Counted from the first letter of the stretch, positions 26,224 to 35,478 are shown. The stretch is DNA of 64,000 nucleotides from an uncultured Bacteroidales bacterium (GCA_902785925.1 CADAAI010000009.1:1-64000); one strand, 5' to 3'. The notes: generated from the sequence alone by a model not told the origin. Made by a program: numbers and translations.

Positions 26224-27816
26224 TTAAAGTTTCAAATCGTCCTCACTCTTGGGCTTGGGAGGATAATCGACGGTATAGTGCAGTCCGCGCGACTCTTTGC
26301 GCTCCTTGGCCTGACGCATAATGAGATAGCCCACGTTGATTATGTTGCGAAGCTCACAAATGCGACGGCTCACGGTGCTTTCCTTAAAGAGTTTCTCGGT
26401 CTCCTCGTAGAGAATGTCGAGACGGTTCCATGCACGGTCGAGACGCAGATTGCTGCGCACAATGCCCACATAGGCGCTCATAATCTCACCTACCTCCTTC
26501 TCGCTCTGGCTGATGAGCACCATCTCCTCGGGATGCTGAGTGCCCTTGTCGTCCCAAGCGGGAATGTCGGTGCGATAGTCATAGTGATTGCGACATGCTA
26601 TCGCGTGCTTAGCTGCAGCCTCGGCGTAGACCACTGCCTCGATGAGCGAGTTGCTCGCCAAACGGTTGCCGCCATGCAGACCAGTGCATGAGCACTCGCC
26701 CACAGCATAGAGTCGCTCGATAGACGAACAAGCATTCAAGTCGACCTTGATGCCACCGCACAGATAGTGAGCGGCAGGAACAACGGGTATGTAATCCTTG
26801 GTTATGTCGATACCCAAATCAAGGCAGTGCTTGTATATGTTGGGGAAGTGGTGCTTGGTCTCCTCGGGGTCTTTGTGCGTCACATCGAGGAATACGTGAT
26901 CCTCACCACGCTGTTTCATCTCGCTGTCGATAGCTCGTGCTACCACGTCGCGTGGAGCGAGCGACAGACGTGGATCATACTTATGCATGAACTCCTCGCC
27001 AGCAAGGTTTCGCAACACACCACCATAGCCACGCATCGCCTCGGTGATTAGAAAGGCTGGACGGTCGCCAGGGTGATAAAGAGCTGTAGGGTGGAACTGG
27101 ATAAACTCCATGTCCTTCACCGTTCCTTTAGCACGATAAACCATTGCTATGCCGTCTCCAGTAGCTATGAGAGGATTGGTGGTAGTGTGATAAACTGCAC
27201 CTGCGCCACCCGTTGCCATTAGCGTAAGTCGCGAAAGGAACGTGTCGACCTTGCCAGTCTTCTGATTAAGAACATAGGCACCATAACACTGGATATCTTT
27301 GGTTCGTCGAGTCACAATCTTGCCCAAGTGGTGCTGAGTGAGAATCTCGATAGCAAAGTGGTTGTCGAAGATATCGATGTTTTCGTGAGCCTTCACAGCC
27401 TCAATGAGCGATTCCTGAATTTCATGGCCAGTATTGTCGGCATGATGCAGTATACGGAACTCGCTGTGCCCACCCTCACGGTGAAGGTCGAAATTGCCTT
27501 TCTCATCCTTATCGAAATCCACGCCCCAGTCAATCAGAGCCTTAATCTGCTCGGGGGCTTGCGTTACCACCTGCTCCACGGCCTTTGGGTCGCTAAGCCA
27601 GTCGCCTGCCACCATGGTGTCGTGGATGTGCTTCTCAAAATTATCGATCTCAAGATTGGTAACACTTGCCACGCCACCTTGAGCGAGGTCGGTATTGGCT
27701 TCATCAAGAGAACTCTTGCACACAAGAGCCACCTTGCCGGTACCAGCCACCTTGAGCGCAAAGCTCATTCCTGCCACTCCCGAGCCAATTATCAAATAAT
27801 CATATTTGTAAGTCAT
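26224..27816 (-). CDS. nadB: L-aspartate oxidase
   Basis: NadB is a flavoprotein that oxidises L-aspartate to iminoaspartate, the first step of NAD synthesis. The FAD-binding Rossmann motif I-I-G-S-G-V-A-G-M-S is near the N terminus, followed by the succinate-dehydrogenase-like substrate regions LHREGGHSEFRILHHADNTG, IQFHPTALYHPGDRPAFLITEA and the capping signature YAVGECSCTGLHGGNRLASNSL. The length of 530 residues is normal. The partner genes nadA and nadC are not in the window. It follows the penicillin-binding protein gene by 45 bp. Confidence 0.96.
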   Translation of the reverse strand: MTYKYDYLIIGSGVAGMSFALKVAGTGKVALVCKSSLDEANTDLAQGGVASVTNLEIDNFEKHIHDTMVAGDWLSDPKAVEQVVTQAPEQIKALIDWGVDFDKDEKGNFDLHREGGHSEFRILHHADNTGHEIQESLIEAVKAHENIDIFDNHFAIEILTQHHLGKIVTRRTKDIQCYGAYVLNQKTGKVDTFLSRLTLMATGGAGAVYHTTTNPLIATGDGIAMVYRAKGTVKDMEFIQFHPTALYHPGDRPAFLITEAMRGYGGVLRNLAGEEFMHKYDPRLSLAPRDVVARAIDSEMKQRGEDHVFLDVTHKDPEETKHHFPNIYKHCLDLGIDITKDYIPVVPAAHYLCGGIKVDLNACSSIERLYAVGECSCTGLHGGNRLASNSLIEAVVYAEAAAKHAIACRNHYDYRTDIPAWDDKGTQHPEEMVLISQSEKEVGEIMSAYVGIVRSNLRLDRAWNRLDILYEETEKLFKESTVSRRICELRNIINVGYLIMRQAKERKESRGLHYTVDYPPKPKSEDDLKL

Positions 27817-27861
27817 ATCGTTTCTTTTTTCGTTTATGGTTTATCTTTGGTTATTATCCGT

Positions 27862-30387
27862 TTAGTTGAAGAATTCGTTGTCTTCGGCGGGTTTGTCGAT
27901 GTTGGGAACTTCATCTTCCTCATCGAGTTTGCGGCCTGTGCCTAGGTCGTCGCGCACCTTGTTGCGGATGTAGAAGGTGCTGTCGTAGCTGCCGTCGGCC
28001 GAATTTTGGGGCGTGATGCTGTCGTTGTAAGGCTGATAGGCATTGGTGTTCTCTTCGCCACCAGCACTATTGCTACACGCCATGATATAACGGTCAAGCT
28101 CATAGTCAACGGGGAATTCCTTGTGCAGATATCTGAATGTTGAATTCGAAAGCACCTTTTGCAGGAACAGCCCCACCAATGGCAATGCCGCTCGGCTGCC
28201 CTGTCCGTTGGCCGAACGGAAGTGAATCTGCCGGTACTGTCCTCCCACCCAGGCACCACACACAAGCCTAGGTGTAATAGCTACAAACCAAGCATCAGTG
28301 TAGTTATTGCTAGTGCCCGTCTTGCCACCAATGCCCACGTTGCTCACGTAGTTGTTGATAGCTAATCCGGTGCCATCAGCATCGGAGCACACAGCCTCGA
28401 GCATGCGCCGCACGCTGTAGGCCTGAGTGTGAGAGAGAGCACGGCTAGGATCGTCGAGCACCTTGCTGTTGTAGATTTCCTCTTTCTCACCGTTCTTGTT
28501 AGTGCGATAGATGCGAGTGACAAGCACAGGCTGCTTGGGCTGACCATCGTTGACAATGGTGCCATAGCAACTAACCAGCTCGAGTAGGTTCACGTCGCTC
28601 GAGCCCAAGCACAGCGATGGTGTCTCCTCAAGGGTTGATGAGAGGCCCATGTCGTAGGCCACCTGAGCCACCTTGTTGATACCCACCTCGTTGCCAACTT
28701 TCACAGCTATGATATTGTTGCTGCGCGCAATGGCTGCCCGCATAGTCATGTTCTGGTTAGAGAAACGGCCATTGGCATTGCTGGGTTGCCACAACTTGGT
28801 GCCACCAGTCTTGGCATCGCGGTCGATGAGAGGCGTACTGAGCGGCGAGTCCATATACTGATCGCAGGGGCGACGTCCGTCTTTAATCGCGGCACTATAG
28901 ACAAAGAGCTTAAAGGTGCTGCCAGGCTGGTGCTGGGCGCGCACATTGTCATATTGCCACGTCTTGTAATCAACATCCCCCACCCAAGCCTTTACCTCGC
29001 CAGTAATGGGGTCGATTGCCACAAAACCACAGTGCATCTTGTGAAGCATGTGTCGGATGGAGTCGAGTGGACTCATTTCGGCATAATGGCCCCCATTGTA
29101 ATCAAAGAGCTTCGTGCGATGCTTCTTGTTCATGTAGTAGTCGACCGAGTCAAGGTTCTCGTTGTAACGAGCCATGAGTTGTTTGTAAATATCGCTGCGT
29201 TCGGCCTTGTCGGCGACAAAACCTTCAATTACCTTGCCGTCGGCATCGACCCAGCATGCTCGGTCGCCCCACTCTCGGTCGAAGCTCTGCTGCACCACGC
29301 GCATCTGCTCCTTTACTGCTTGCTCGGCATATCGCTGCATGCGAGTGTCGATTGAAGTGTGTATCTCCAGACCGTCGCGGTAGAAGTCCACATCGTGGTC
29401 CTCACACCAGTTGCGCATTTCCTCCACCACCGCCATGCGGAAATAGGGGCACTGCGAGTCCATCTCGGTCTCGGGAGTGTATTTGATGTTCAAGTTGGTT
29501 TGCGACAAGCGGTCATACTGCTCCTGCGTGATGTCCTGATGCTCGAGAGCATTGTTGAGCACCGTGTTGCGACGCTCCAGGCAACGCTTGGGGTGACGCA
29601 GCGGGTTGTAGACCGAGGTGCCCTTAAGGATACCCACAAGCATGGCACTCTGTTCTATCTTGAGTTTGTCGGGAGAAGTGTCGAAGTAGGTCTTCGCGGC
29701 AGTCTTGATACCGAACGCCTGGTTGCCGAAGTCAACGGTATTGGCATACATCTCGAGGATTCTCTCCTTGTCGTAGAACGCCTCAATCTCGGTTGCGAGA
29801 ATCCACTCCTTCATCTTCATGATAATCATTTTCACGCCAGGGATGCGGCACAATAGGCCACCGGTGTATTCACGTGTGCGCATCCTGAACATGTTCTTCA
29901 CCAGCTGTTGAGTAATGGTAGAGGCTCCACGGGCGCGACGGTGCACGATGAAGTCCTTGGCTGCACCTGCCATGCCGTGGAAATCAATGCCCCAATGGCT
30001 GTAGAAGCGCTCGTCCTCGGTGTCGATTAGCAGGCGGTAGAACATGGAGTCGACCTGCTCATACTTAACTGGGGTGCGATTTTCCTTGTAATACTTTCCT
30101 ATCTGTTTGCCGTCGGCACTATAGATAATCGACGCATTGTAGGGGCGCGGCTCCATGATCTCGCGAAGCGACGGCGACTTACCAAAGAGCCACAAGAAAT
30201 TCATGTTCACTGCCACGAGCAGCAGCAAGAAGGTGATAAGGGTTGTGCACATGGCATAAAAAGCCTTTTTATACCATGGCTTGCCTGCATAGAGGCCCTT
30301 ATACCAAGCGTTAAAGCGCTTGTAGCGACCCACTAGTGAGTGCCATAGGTCGGCTATTCGGCCTTGATTTCCTCGGTGTCGTGCCAT
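27862..30387 (-). CDS. mrcA: Class A penicillin-binding protein (PBP1A-type)
   Basis: This bifunctional enzyme polymerises glycan strands and cross-links peptides in the periplasm. After a cytoplasmic tail and one membrane helix, the GT51 domain shows E-D-E-R-F-Y-S-H-W-G-I-D and R-G-A-S-T-I-T-Q-Q-L-V-K-N. The transpeptidase domain has PGSTFKLF (SxxK), SNN in ARSNNIIA (SxN) and KTGTSNN (KTG). At 841 residues it is full length, with an Asp/Glu-rich C-terminal tail ending in a low-complexity run. A promoter is visible at 30517-30548, and short downstream gaps suggest readthrough into nadB and the polysaccharide genes. Confidence 0.95.
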   Translation of the reverse strand: MARHRGNQGRIADLWHSLVGRYKRFNAWYKGLYAGKPWYKKAFYAMCTTLITFLLLLVAVNMNFLWLFGKSPSLREIMEPRPYNASIIYSADGKQIGKYYKENRTPVKYEQVDSMFYRLLIDTEDERFYSHWGIDFHGMAGAAKDFIVHRRARGASTITQQLVKNMFRMRTREYTGGLLCRIPGVKMIIMKMKEWILATEIEAFYDKERILEMYANTVDFGNQAFGIKTAAKTYFDTSPDKLKIEQSAMLVGILKGTSVYNPLRHPKRCLERRNTVLNNALEHQDITQEQYDRLSQTNLNIKYTPETEMDSQCPYFRMAVVEEMRNWCEDHDVDFYRDGLEIHTSIDTRMQRYAEQAVKEQMRVVQQSFDREWGDRACWVDADGKVIEGFVADKAERSDIYKQLMARYNENLDSVDYYMNKKHRTKLFDYNGGHYAEMSPLDSIRHMLHKMHCGFVAIDPITGEVKAWVGDVDYKTWQYDNVRAQHQPGSTFKLFVYSAAIKDGRRPCDQYMDSPLSTPLIDRDAKTGGTKLWQPSNANGRFSNQNMTMRAAIARSNNIIAVKVGNEVGINKVAQVAYDMGLSSTLEETPSLCLGSSDVNLLELVSCYGTIVNDGQPKQPVLVTRIYRTNKNGEKEEIYNSKVLDDPSRALSHTQAYSVRRMLEAVCSDADGTGLAINNYVSNVGIGGKTGTSNNYTDAWFVAITPRLVCGAWVGGQYRQIHFRSANGQGSRAALPLVGLFLQKVLSNSTFRYLHKEFPVDYELDRYIMACSNSAGGEENTNAYQPYNDSITPQNSADGSYDSTFYIRNKVRDDLGTGRKLDEEDEVPNIDKPAEDNEFFN

Positions 30388-30516
30388 TGCAGTTGTATTT
30401 TAATAATTAAATATCATTTATAATCAAACTGCAAAGTTAATAAATAACCTATTATCAACTGCCAAAAAAGTTTTAAAAATCGCTAATGCCGCTCTCGAGG
30501 GGGCTAAATCAAGCCC

Positions 30517-30548
30517 CAAAAGTACGGAACTCTTCAAGACAAAGCAAA
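30517..30548 (-). promoter_or_regulatory. Promoter of the class A PBP gene
   Basis: On the minus strand TTTG (30548-30545) is followed after 20 nt by TACTTTTG (30524-30517), a full match. The leader to the ATG at 30387 is about 120 nt. A small inverted repeat (GGGGCT 30500-30505 with AGCCCC 30512-30517) lies at the expected start point. Confidence 0.72.
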
Positions 30549-30578
30549 AGTGAACAAAGAAGGCCTTCCTTGTTCACT
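30549..30578 (-). terminator. Terminator hairpin between the protease gene and the PBP promoter
   Basis: AGTGAACAA (30549-30557) pairs with TTGTTCACT (30570-30578). The inner GAAGGCCTTC can extend the stem past an A-C mismatch. T-rich sequence follows on the plus strand (seven T at 30581-30587) and a shorter TTTTGCTTTG on the minus strand, where it would end the rbfA-permease-protease transcript. Confidence 0.6.
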
Positions 30579-30615
30579 CCTTTTTTTCAGGACAAAAAGT
30601 TATTTAGAGTTTTAG

Positions 30616-31212
30616 TTAGGGCATGAAACGCTTGATGTAGCTAGTTTTGAATGCCCAACAGGTGTTTTGCTCCATTTGGCGCGGCAATGGGGCTAGATTC
30701 TTAGTGTCGACATCGGCGCGGCCCATCGTTATCATGCCATAGACCCGTCCATCGCTGTCGAAGATTGGACATCCGCTACAACCGTGAGTGATGTGGTCGA
30801 CAGTGGCGAAGCGCACGTGCCCTGCAAGGTCGGGATCCTTAATTACAAGCCCTTGAGTCGCCACCTGCTGCAAGCCACTTGGTTTGTATTGCCAACACAG
30901 CACATCGAGGTGTGCATTTGGCTCGGCATCGTCGGTGGCGAGCGACAACGGACTTTTCAAGCCAGGAACAGGATAGAATGCGATGTCGTAGCCCAAGCGG
31001 TCGTCGGAAGGCACGACCTCGGGTATCCACTTATTGCGAACCAGCGGATGAAAATCGTTGCCATTGCGCACATAGTATACAAGCTGGGTGTCGATGACAT
31101 GACCAGCAGTGACCAGATAGTCGTCAATGCAAAAAGCTGTGCCAGCAAACGAACGTTCATTCCCCGGTTGGCGGAAAATGGGCATCACAAATGGAAGTAT
31201 CTTGTCATTCAT
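30616..31212 (-). CDS. Trypsin-like (S1) serine protease
   Basis: The catalytic triad can be read off: His in L-V-T-A-G-H-V-I, Asp in G-Y-D-I-A-F-Y and Ser in the block H-G-C-S-G-C-P-I-F-D-S-D-G. The ATG at 31212 is preferred over 31257 because it starts closer to the first beta strand and avoids a hydrophilic extension. There is no signal peptide, so this 199-residue protease is probably cytoplasmic and lacks PDZ domains, unlike HtrA. It follows the permease gene and may share its transcript. Substrate unknown. Confidence 0.8.
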   Translation of the reverse strand: MNDKILPFVMPIFRQPGNERSFAGTAFCIDDYLVTAGHVIDTQLVYYVRNGNDFHPLVRNKWIPEVVPSDDRLGYDIAFYPVPGLKSPLSLATDDAEPNAHLDVLCWQYKPSGLQQVATQGLVIKDPDLAGHVRFATVDHITHGCSGCPIFDSDGRVYGMITMGRADVDTKNLAPLPRQMEQNTCWAFKTSYIKRFMP

Positions 31213-31274
31213 TATTATTGACGTTTTTCCCCTCGTTAGTTGCAAATTGTGTGCCACATTGTCGACATGTCATG

Positions 31275-32495
31275 TCAGCGCAGGCGGCGGCGCATGATAG
31301 AGCTCGTGACAAGCGAGGTGACAAAACCGATGGCGGCGACGAGTAGAAGCACTACCACAACGTCGGTCCACACCACCTGCACAGGATAGGCGTTGACGAT
31401 AACCTGAGAAGGATCGGCGCTAAGCTTGAGCCACCCGAAGGTCTGCTGCCCCAAGCACAGCAATAGTCCCAAAATCACTCCAAGCACCGCACCGAGCATG
31501 GTGATGAGCCACCCCTCGGCGACAAAGATGCGTGTGATTTGTTGGCGTGTAGCACCTAGATTCTGGAATGTGGCGATGCTCTCATCCTTCTCGATGATGA
31601 GCAACGACAAGGTGCTGATGACGTTGAATGTGGCAATAATCATGATGAACGCCAGTAGCAGGAAAGTGACCCACTTCTCGACATTCACCATGCGGAATGA
31701 TTCGGACTGCTGCATCAACCGGTCCTTGACCTCATAACTTGGGCCCAGCAACTGACTCACCTGACGCATCACTGCCTGAGGATTAGATCCAGGTCGCAAT
31801 TTGAGCTCGATTTGCGATGCCTCGCTCTCGTAGTCGAAAAGATTGCGGGCAAAGTCGAGCGGCACAAAAATAAGGTCTTGGTCGTAGGAGTTTTGCTGAA
31901 CCTGAAAAATCGATGACACAAACAGCGAGTCGCTCATGAAAGCGTCGATTGGGTTAGCCACATTGACACGACCAACACGTCGCGGAGCATAAAGCTGAAG
32001 CATGAGCAGGCTCCCTGCCCGCAGTCGCAGGTTCATGGCAGGCCCAATGCCTACCACGGCAAAGCGTGATACCTCGTCGGTGAGAGCATAGTACCCGTCG
32101 ATGATAGTGCTATCGAGAGCATTAATCTCGTGGTAATTAACAGGCACACCCTTGAGGCGCACTGGCATCTGATAATCGGCATAGACGGCAAGAGCTTGGT
32201 CTTCAAGCACTGGCATTGCCTTATCAATGCCATCGATTGAGCCGATAACGGTGAGAACACTATCGGCATCGGGCATCACCTTACCCTTAGCTGGTGTGAT
32301 GGCGACCTCAGGGTCAAGACGCGCCAACCTATCCTGAATCACCCCCCGGAAACCGTTGAACACACTCAGCACACACACCAATGCGGCAGTGGTCACCACC
32401 ACTCCGCATATCGAGATGATGCTGATGATGTTTACCGCATTGTGGGCCTTCTTCGACTTCAAGTAGCGGAATGCTATTTTCAACGGCAGGGACAC
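31275..32495 (-). CDS. FtsX/LolC-E-type ABC transporter permease
   Basis: The 406-residue protein has an N-terminal membrane helix (VNIISIISICGVVVTTAALVCVLSVFNGF), a large periplasmic domain and three C-terminal helices, the MacB/FtsX arrangement. Its opening PLKIAFRYLKSKKAHNAVNIIS and the later ESIATFQNLGATRQQITRIF segment closely resemble the lipoprotein-releasing permeases LolC/LolE, which extract lipoproteins from the inner membrane. No ATPase (LolD) gene is nearby. It follows rbfA by about 50 bp, an order common in this phylum. Confidence 0.88.
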   Translation of the reverse strand: MSLPLKIAFRYLKSKKAHNAVNIISIISICGVVVTTAALVCVLSVFNGFRGVIQDRLARLDPEVAITPAKGKVMPDADSVLTVIGSIDGIDKAMPVLEDQALAVYADYQMPVRLKGVPVNYHEINALDSTIIDGYYALTDEVSRFAVVGIGPAMNLRLRAGSLLMLQLYAPRRVGRVNVANPIDAFMSDSLFVSSIFQVQQNSYDQDLIFVPLDFARNLFDYESEASQIELKLRPGSNPQAVMRQVSQLLGPSYEVKDRLMQQSESFRMVNVEKWVTFLLLAFIMIIATFNVISTLSLLIIEKDESIATFQNLGATRQQITRIFVAEGWLITMLGAVLGVILGLLLCLGQQTFGWLKLSADPSQVIVNAYPVQVVWTDVVVVLLLVAAIGFVTSLVTSSIMRRRLR

Positions 32496-32545
32496 GGGAA
32501 TAAGTTATAAGTTGAGAGTTATATAGAAAAATTGCTAACTACTAA

Positions 32546-32881
32546 CTACTTCTTGAGCAGTTCGTCAATGTGCTCAATATAATCGAGCGAATCGTCAACG
32601 TAGAACACCAACTCGGGTGTCTTGCGCAGCTGATTCCTAACGCGTTGTGCCAGAGCGTAGCGAATGGTCTTAACATTCTGGTTCACGCCATCCACAATCT
32701 CCTGTGCACGCTCGCTGGGGAACACGCTCAGATGCACGCGGGCTATGCTCAGGTCGGGCGACACGCGCACATTGCTCACACTCACTATCACACCGCGCAT
32801 CTTGGCGGTATCCTCGCGGAAAATCTCGCTTAGGTCTTTCTGAATTTGTCGCTGAATCTTCTGTATTCTTGTTGATTCCAT
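32546..32881 (-). CDS. rbfA: Ribosome-binding factor A
   Basis: This 111-residue protein matches RbfA: R-I-Q-K-I-Q-R-Q-I-Q-K-D-L-S-E-I near the N terminus, GVIVSVSNVRVSPDLSIARVHLSVFP in the KH-like core and the helix IRYALAQRVRNQLRKTPELVFYVDDSLDYIEHID. It assists 30S subunit maturation, mainly 16S rRNA 5' processing. A leftward -7 element TAATTTTG is visible at 32913-32906 without a good -33 box. Confidence 0.95.
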   Translation of the reverse strand: MESTRIQKIQRQIQKDLSEIFREDTAKMRGVIVSVSNVRVSPDLSIARVHLSVFPSERAQEIVDGVNQNVKTIRYALAQRVRNQLRKTPELVFYVDDSLDYIEHIDELLKK

Positions 32882-32975
32882 AATTATCTAATTCTTTATT
32901 AGATGCAAAATTAATACTTTTTCCTGAATATGTGTAACATAATGCCACACATTTTCGTAGTGTTCACGATTGTGG

Positions 32976-33005
32976 TTGTCATGAACAAGTTTTTTTGTAA
33001 CTTTG
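32976..33005 (+). promoter_or_regulatory. Promoter of the small membrane protein gene
   Basis: TTG at 32976-32978 and TAACTTTG at 32998-33005 are separated by 19 nt. The start is expected near 33012, leaving a very short leader before the ATG at 33025. Confidence 0.6.
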
Positions 33006-33024
33006 CAGTAGATATCACTTTCTT

Positions 33025-33546
33025 ATGCAAACTACTCATCAATATTATTATCGCCAAGGCAAAGCCACAACCAAGGCAGTAATCTACACAATCTTGTCGG
33101 TGCTATTGGTCGCTTTCGCTGTGTTTAGCTTCGTCCATTGGGAGCTCTCGTTTATGTTCACCGATTGGCATGGCTATGTGATAATCATCCCTTATTTCTT
33201 GATAACATTGGGCATCATCCTCTCGGTATTTGAGGAGTTTAAGAAAGCCAGCATGACTAGTCGCGGAATCCCAGCATTTGCTGTTGGCGATGATATTTTT
33301 GTTATCTATGACAAAGGTTTGGCCAATGTGATACTTTTTGAAAATTGTAACAAGGTTAGATTCAAGCATACCTACAGCCGAATTCGTGGCACGCAGCTCT
33401 ACCTCATCATCAAATACCATGACAAGATGGATGTTCCAAGCACCTTTAAGGTTGACCTAAGCGAACTCGACCAACCTCAAAGCGTAATTGACAAGCAACT
33501 GAAAAAGATTTATAACAATTACATGAAAGAACATAACACTCAATAA
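33025..33546 (+). CDS. Small membrane protein with a PH-like cytoplasmic domain, unknown function
   Basis: Two hydrophobic helices (about residues 17-40 and 47-67) are followed by a soluble domain of about 100 residues with alternating beta strands (GDDIFVIYDKGLANVILFENCNKVRF, GTQLYLIIKYHD) that looks like a PH-like or bPH fold. I do not recognise a named family with certainty. It stands alone between rbfA and the tonB-like gene, with its own promoter and terminator. Confidence 0.75.
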   Translation: MQTTHQYYYRQGKATTKAVIYTILSVLLVAFAVFSFVHWELSFMFTDWHGYVIIIPYFLITLGIILSVFEEFKKASMTSRGIPAFAVGDDIFVIYDKGLANVILFENCNKVRFKHTYSRIRGTQLYLIIKYHDKMDVPSTFKVDLSELDQPQSVIDKQLKKIYNNYMKEHNTQ

Positions 33547-33550
33547 AATT

Positions 33551-33590
33551 AATGAGACAAAGGGTTTTGTTCTCTTTGTCTCATTCTTTT
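33551..33590 (+). terminator. Bidirectional intrinsic terminator
   Basis: AATGAGACAAAG (33551-33562) pairs perfectly with CTTTGTCTCATT (33574-33585), loop of 11 nt, followed by CTTTTCTTT. It lies between convergent genes and could serve both. Confidence 0.75.
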
Positions 33591-33606
33591 CTTTATTCCT
33601 GATACG

Positions 33607-34254
33607 CTACTCTGTCACTTCAGGTGCACTTTCTTGAATCTTGAAGGTGATAGGCATGGTGTACCATACTCTCTGAGGTTCCCCATAAGCGTTACGGCCA
33701 GGAGAGAACTTGGGTAGTGACTTGCACACTCGCACTGCCTCGGCATCAAGTTCTTTGTCCACACCACGAGCAACCTTAACCTCACCGACACTGCCATCTT
33801 TTTCAACAATGAACTGCACAATCACCTTGCCCTCAATTTTATTCTTGGCAGCCTCTTCGGGATATACCACATGTTCGCTTAAAAATCTCATTAGAGCAGC
33901 ATCCCCACCAGGGAAGCTGGGCATATGAGCTGCGCTGCCAAAGACCTCGTTACCACTTCTTGTAACTTGGTTTTCAATGCCACTTGAAAAAGCGGTCGCG
34001 GTATTACTTGATGTGCTGCCCACTGCTGTGAGGCTTGTTAGTCCAATACCAACAATCAGCACAGCTTTACCCAAAGAATGCCTGCGGGCAATCTCTTTCT
34101 CGAGGTATTCCACCTCTCTCTCACAAGCAGGGCAAGTGCCAGCGCAATCGCCCTTGTGGTTGCATGGAGCAGGAACATAATCAATGCCATTGGCACGTGC
34201 AACGTCAAGCCTGATTTGCTTGAGCGTGTTGCATACTGATTTCCCGTGTTTCAT
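33607..34254 (-). CDS. TonB-family energy transducer with N-terminal cysteine-rich segment
   Basis: The ATG at 34254 starts MKHGKSVCNTLKQIRLDVARANG, a Bacteroidales-style opening followed by a cysteine cluster (C-x5-C-x3-C-x2-C) and then one membrane helix (LGKAVLIVGIGLTSLTAVG). The C-terminal ~90 residues form the TonB domain: PSFPGGDAALMRFLSEHVVYPEEAAKNKIEGKV, IVQFIVEKDGSVGEVKVARGVDKELDAEAVRV. TonB domains link the proton gradient to outer-membrane receptors, but no ExbB/ExbD or receptor gene is nearby. The cysteine cluster suggests metal binding and its role is not known to me. Confidence 0.85.
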   Translation of the reverse strand: MKHGKSVCNTLKQIRLDVARANGIDYVPAPCNHKGDCAGTCPACEREVEYLEKEIARRHSLGKAVLIVGIGLTSLTAVGSTSSNTATAFSSGIENQVTRSGNEVFGSAAHMPSFPGGDAALMRFLSEHVVYPEEAAKNKIEGKVIVQFIVEKDGSVGEVKVARGVDKELDAEAVRVCKSLPKFSPGRNAYGEPQRVWYTMPITFKIQESAPEVTE

Positions 34255-34343
34255 AATTGCCAAGTTCTTAAGGGTTAAAGTTTTCTATCACAAGTATATA
34301 CTATAAAACGAAAAAAAACATTATATTATTGCATCTTCTAAAA

Positions 34344-34985
34344 TCAAGGCTTTTTATAGAGGATGGTTAGGCCGTCGCGCAGTGGCAGGATCACGGTCTC
34401 TACTCTTGGGTCGCGTGCCACGAGGTCGTTGAAGTCGAGAATGCCTTGAGTCTGGTCGTCAATCTTTTTGCCGTGGAGATCGGTTACCTTGCCGTCCCAC
34501 AGAGTGTTGTCGGCGATGATGAAGCCGCCGGGCTTCACGTGGTCGATGACGAGGTTGAAATAATCGACATACTGCCGCTTGTTGGCATCGATAAACACCA
34601 AGTCGAAGTCACCGCCAAGCTGTGGCACAATCTCGTTGCAGTCGCCAATGTGCAGCGTGATGCGGTTGCCTACTGGCGATTTGGCAAAATGCTCGCGCAA
34701 GAAGTCTTCTAGCTCATCCTCCACCTCGATGGTGTGTACTATCGCATCGTCATCGAGCAGCCCCTCGGCCAGGCACTGTGACGCATAACCCGAATAGGTG
34801 CCGAGTTCGAGCACTCGCTTGGGGCGAATCATGCGCACGAGCATCTTCAACACTCTGCCCTGCAGATGCCCCGAGCACATGCGCGAATAGAGCAGCTGGA
34901 TGTGGGTGTCACGATCAAGCTGATGCAGATGCTCAGGCTCAGCATCGATGTGCGCAAGTATGTAATCTTCCAGTTCTTGAGTCAT
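34344..34985 (-). CDS. SAM-dependent O-methyltransferase (class I, COMT-like)
   Basis: The protein of 213 residues has the SAM-binding motif V-L-E-L-G-T-Y-S-G-Y-A-S near residues 74-85 and the metal-dependent O-methyltransferase signature D-L-V-F-I-D-A-N-K-R-Q-Y-V-D-Y-F followed by GGFIIADNTLWDGKV. These are typical of bacterial catechol-type O-methyltransferases. The acceptor is unknown. It follows aroQ by 40 bp, probably in one transcript. Confidence 0.9.
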   Translation of the reverse strand: MTQELEDYILAHIDAEPEHLHQLDRDTHIQLLYSRMCSGHLQGRVLKMLVRMIRPKRVLELGTYSGYASQCLAEGLLDDDAIVHTIEVEDELEDFLREHFAKSPVGNRITLHIGDCNEIVPQLGGDFDLVFIDANKRQYVDYFNLVIDHVKPGGFIIADNTLWDGKVTDLHGKKIDDQTQGILDFNDLVARDPRVETVILPLRDGLTILYKKP

Positions 34986-35004
34986 AATTGATTAGGTGAG
35001 AGGT

Positions 35005-35043
35005 GAGAGGAAAGAGGTGAGAGAATTATGAATTGTGCATTGA
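35005..35043. repeat. Intergenic repeat, copy A (GAGAGGAAAGAGG ... TTGTGCATTGA)
   Basis: The 13-mer GAGAGGAAAGAGG (35005-35017) and the 11-mer TTGTGCATTGA (35033-35043) recur in the same order at 49536-49548 and 49557-49567. In this copy the second part encodes the last residues of AroQ. Confidence 0.6.
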
Positions 35044-35454
35044 ATCGAGGGCTTCGACTGCGAGGCGGTAGCTGTCGGGGCCGAAGCCGGCTATCATGCC
35101 CACGCAGGCGGGAGCAATCGCCGAGTGGTGGCGCTCAGGCTCACGGCTGTAAACATTGCTCAAGTGCACCTCCACTGCTGGTGCCGGCGTGGCTCGCAGA
35201 GCGTCGGCAATCGCCAGGCTATAGTGACTATAGGCGCCCGCGTTAATCACAATACCGTCGGAATCAAATCCCACACGCTGTATCTCATCGACTATCTCTC
35301 CCTCAATGTTACTCTGAAAGAATGTGAACTCAAAATCAGGATAGGCAGCGGCAAGAAATTGGAAATAACTTTCGAGCGACTGAGTGCCGTAAATTTCGGG
35401 CTCTCGCCGTCCTGTCAGGTTCAGGTTTGGACCGTTAATAATCGAAATTTTCAT
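35026..35454 (-). CDS. aroQ: Type II 3-dehydroquinate dehydratase
   Basis: AroQ dehydrates 3-dehydroquinate in the shikimate pathway. The sequence begins ISIINGPNLNLTGRREPEIYG, the type II signature with the catalytic loop Arg and Tyr, and continues QSNIEGEIVDEIQ, INAGAYSHYSLAIADAL and EVHLSNVYSREPERHHSAIAPACVGMIAGFG. The 142-residue length is normal. The final MHNS codons fall within an intergenic repeat, so the C terminus may have been extended by it. Confidence 0.96.
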   Translation of the reverse strand: MKISIINGPNLNLTGRREPEIYGTQSLESYFQFLAAAYPDFEFTFFQSNIEGEIVDEIQRVGFDSDGIVINAGAYSHYSLAIADALRATPAPAVEVHLSNVYSREPERHHSAIAPACVGMIAGFGPDSYRLAVEALDSMHNS

Positions 35455-35478
35455 GACAAATAATATTTTTCAATGCTG

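Noticed and set aside
31213..31257. Longer N terminus of the serine protease
   Set aside because: The extra residues are hydrophilic with no family match; the shorter start fits the protease fold better.
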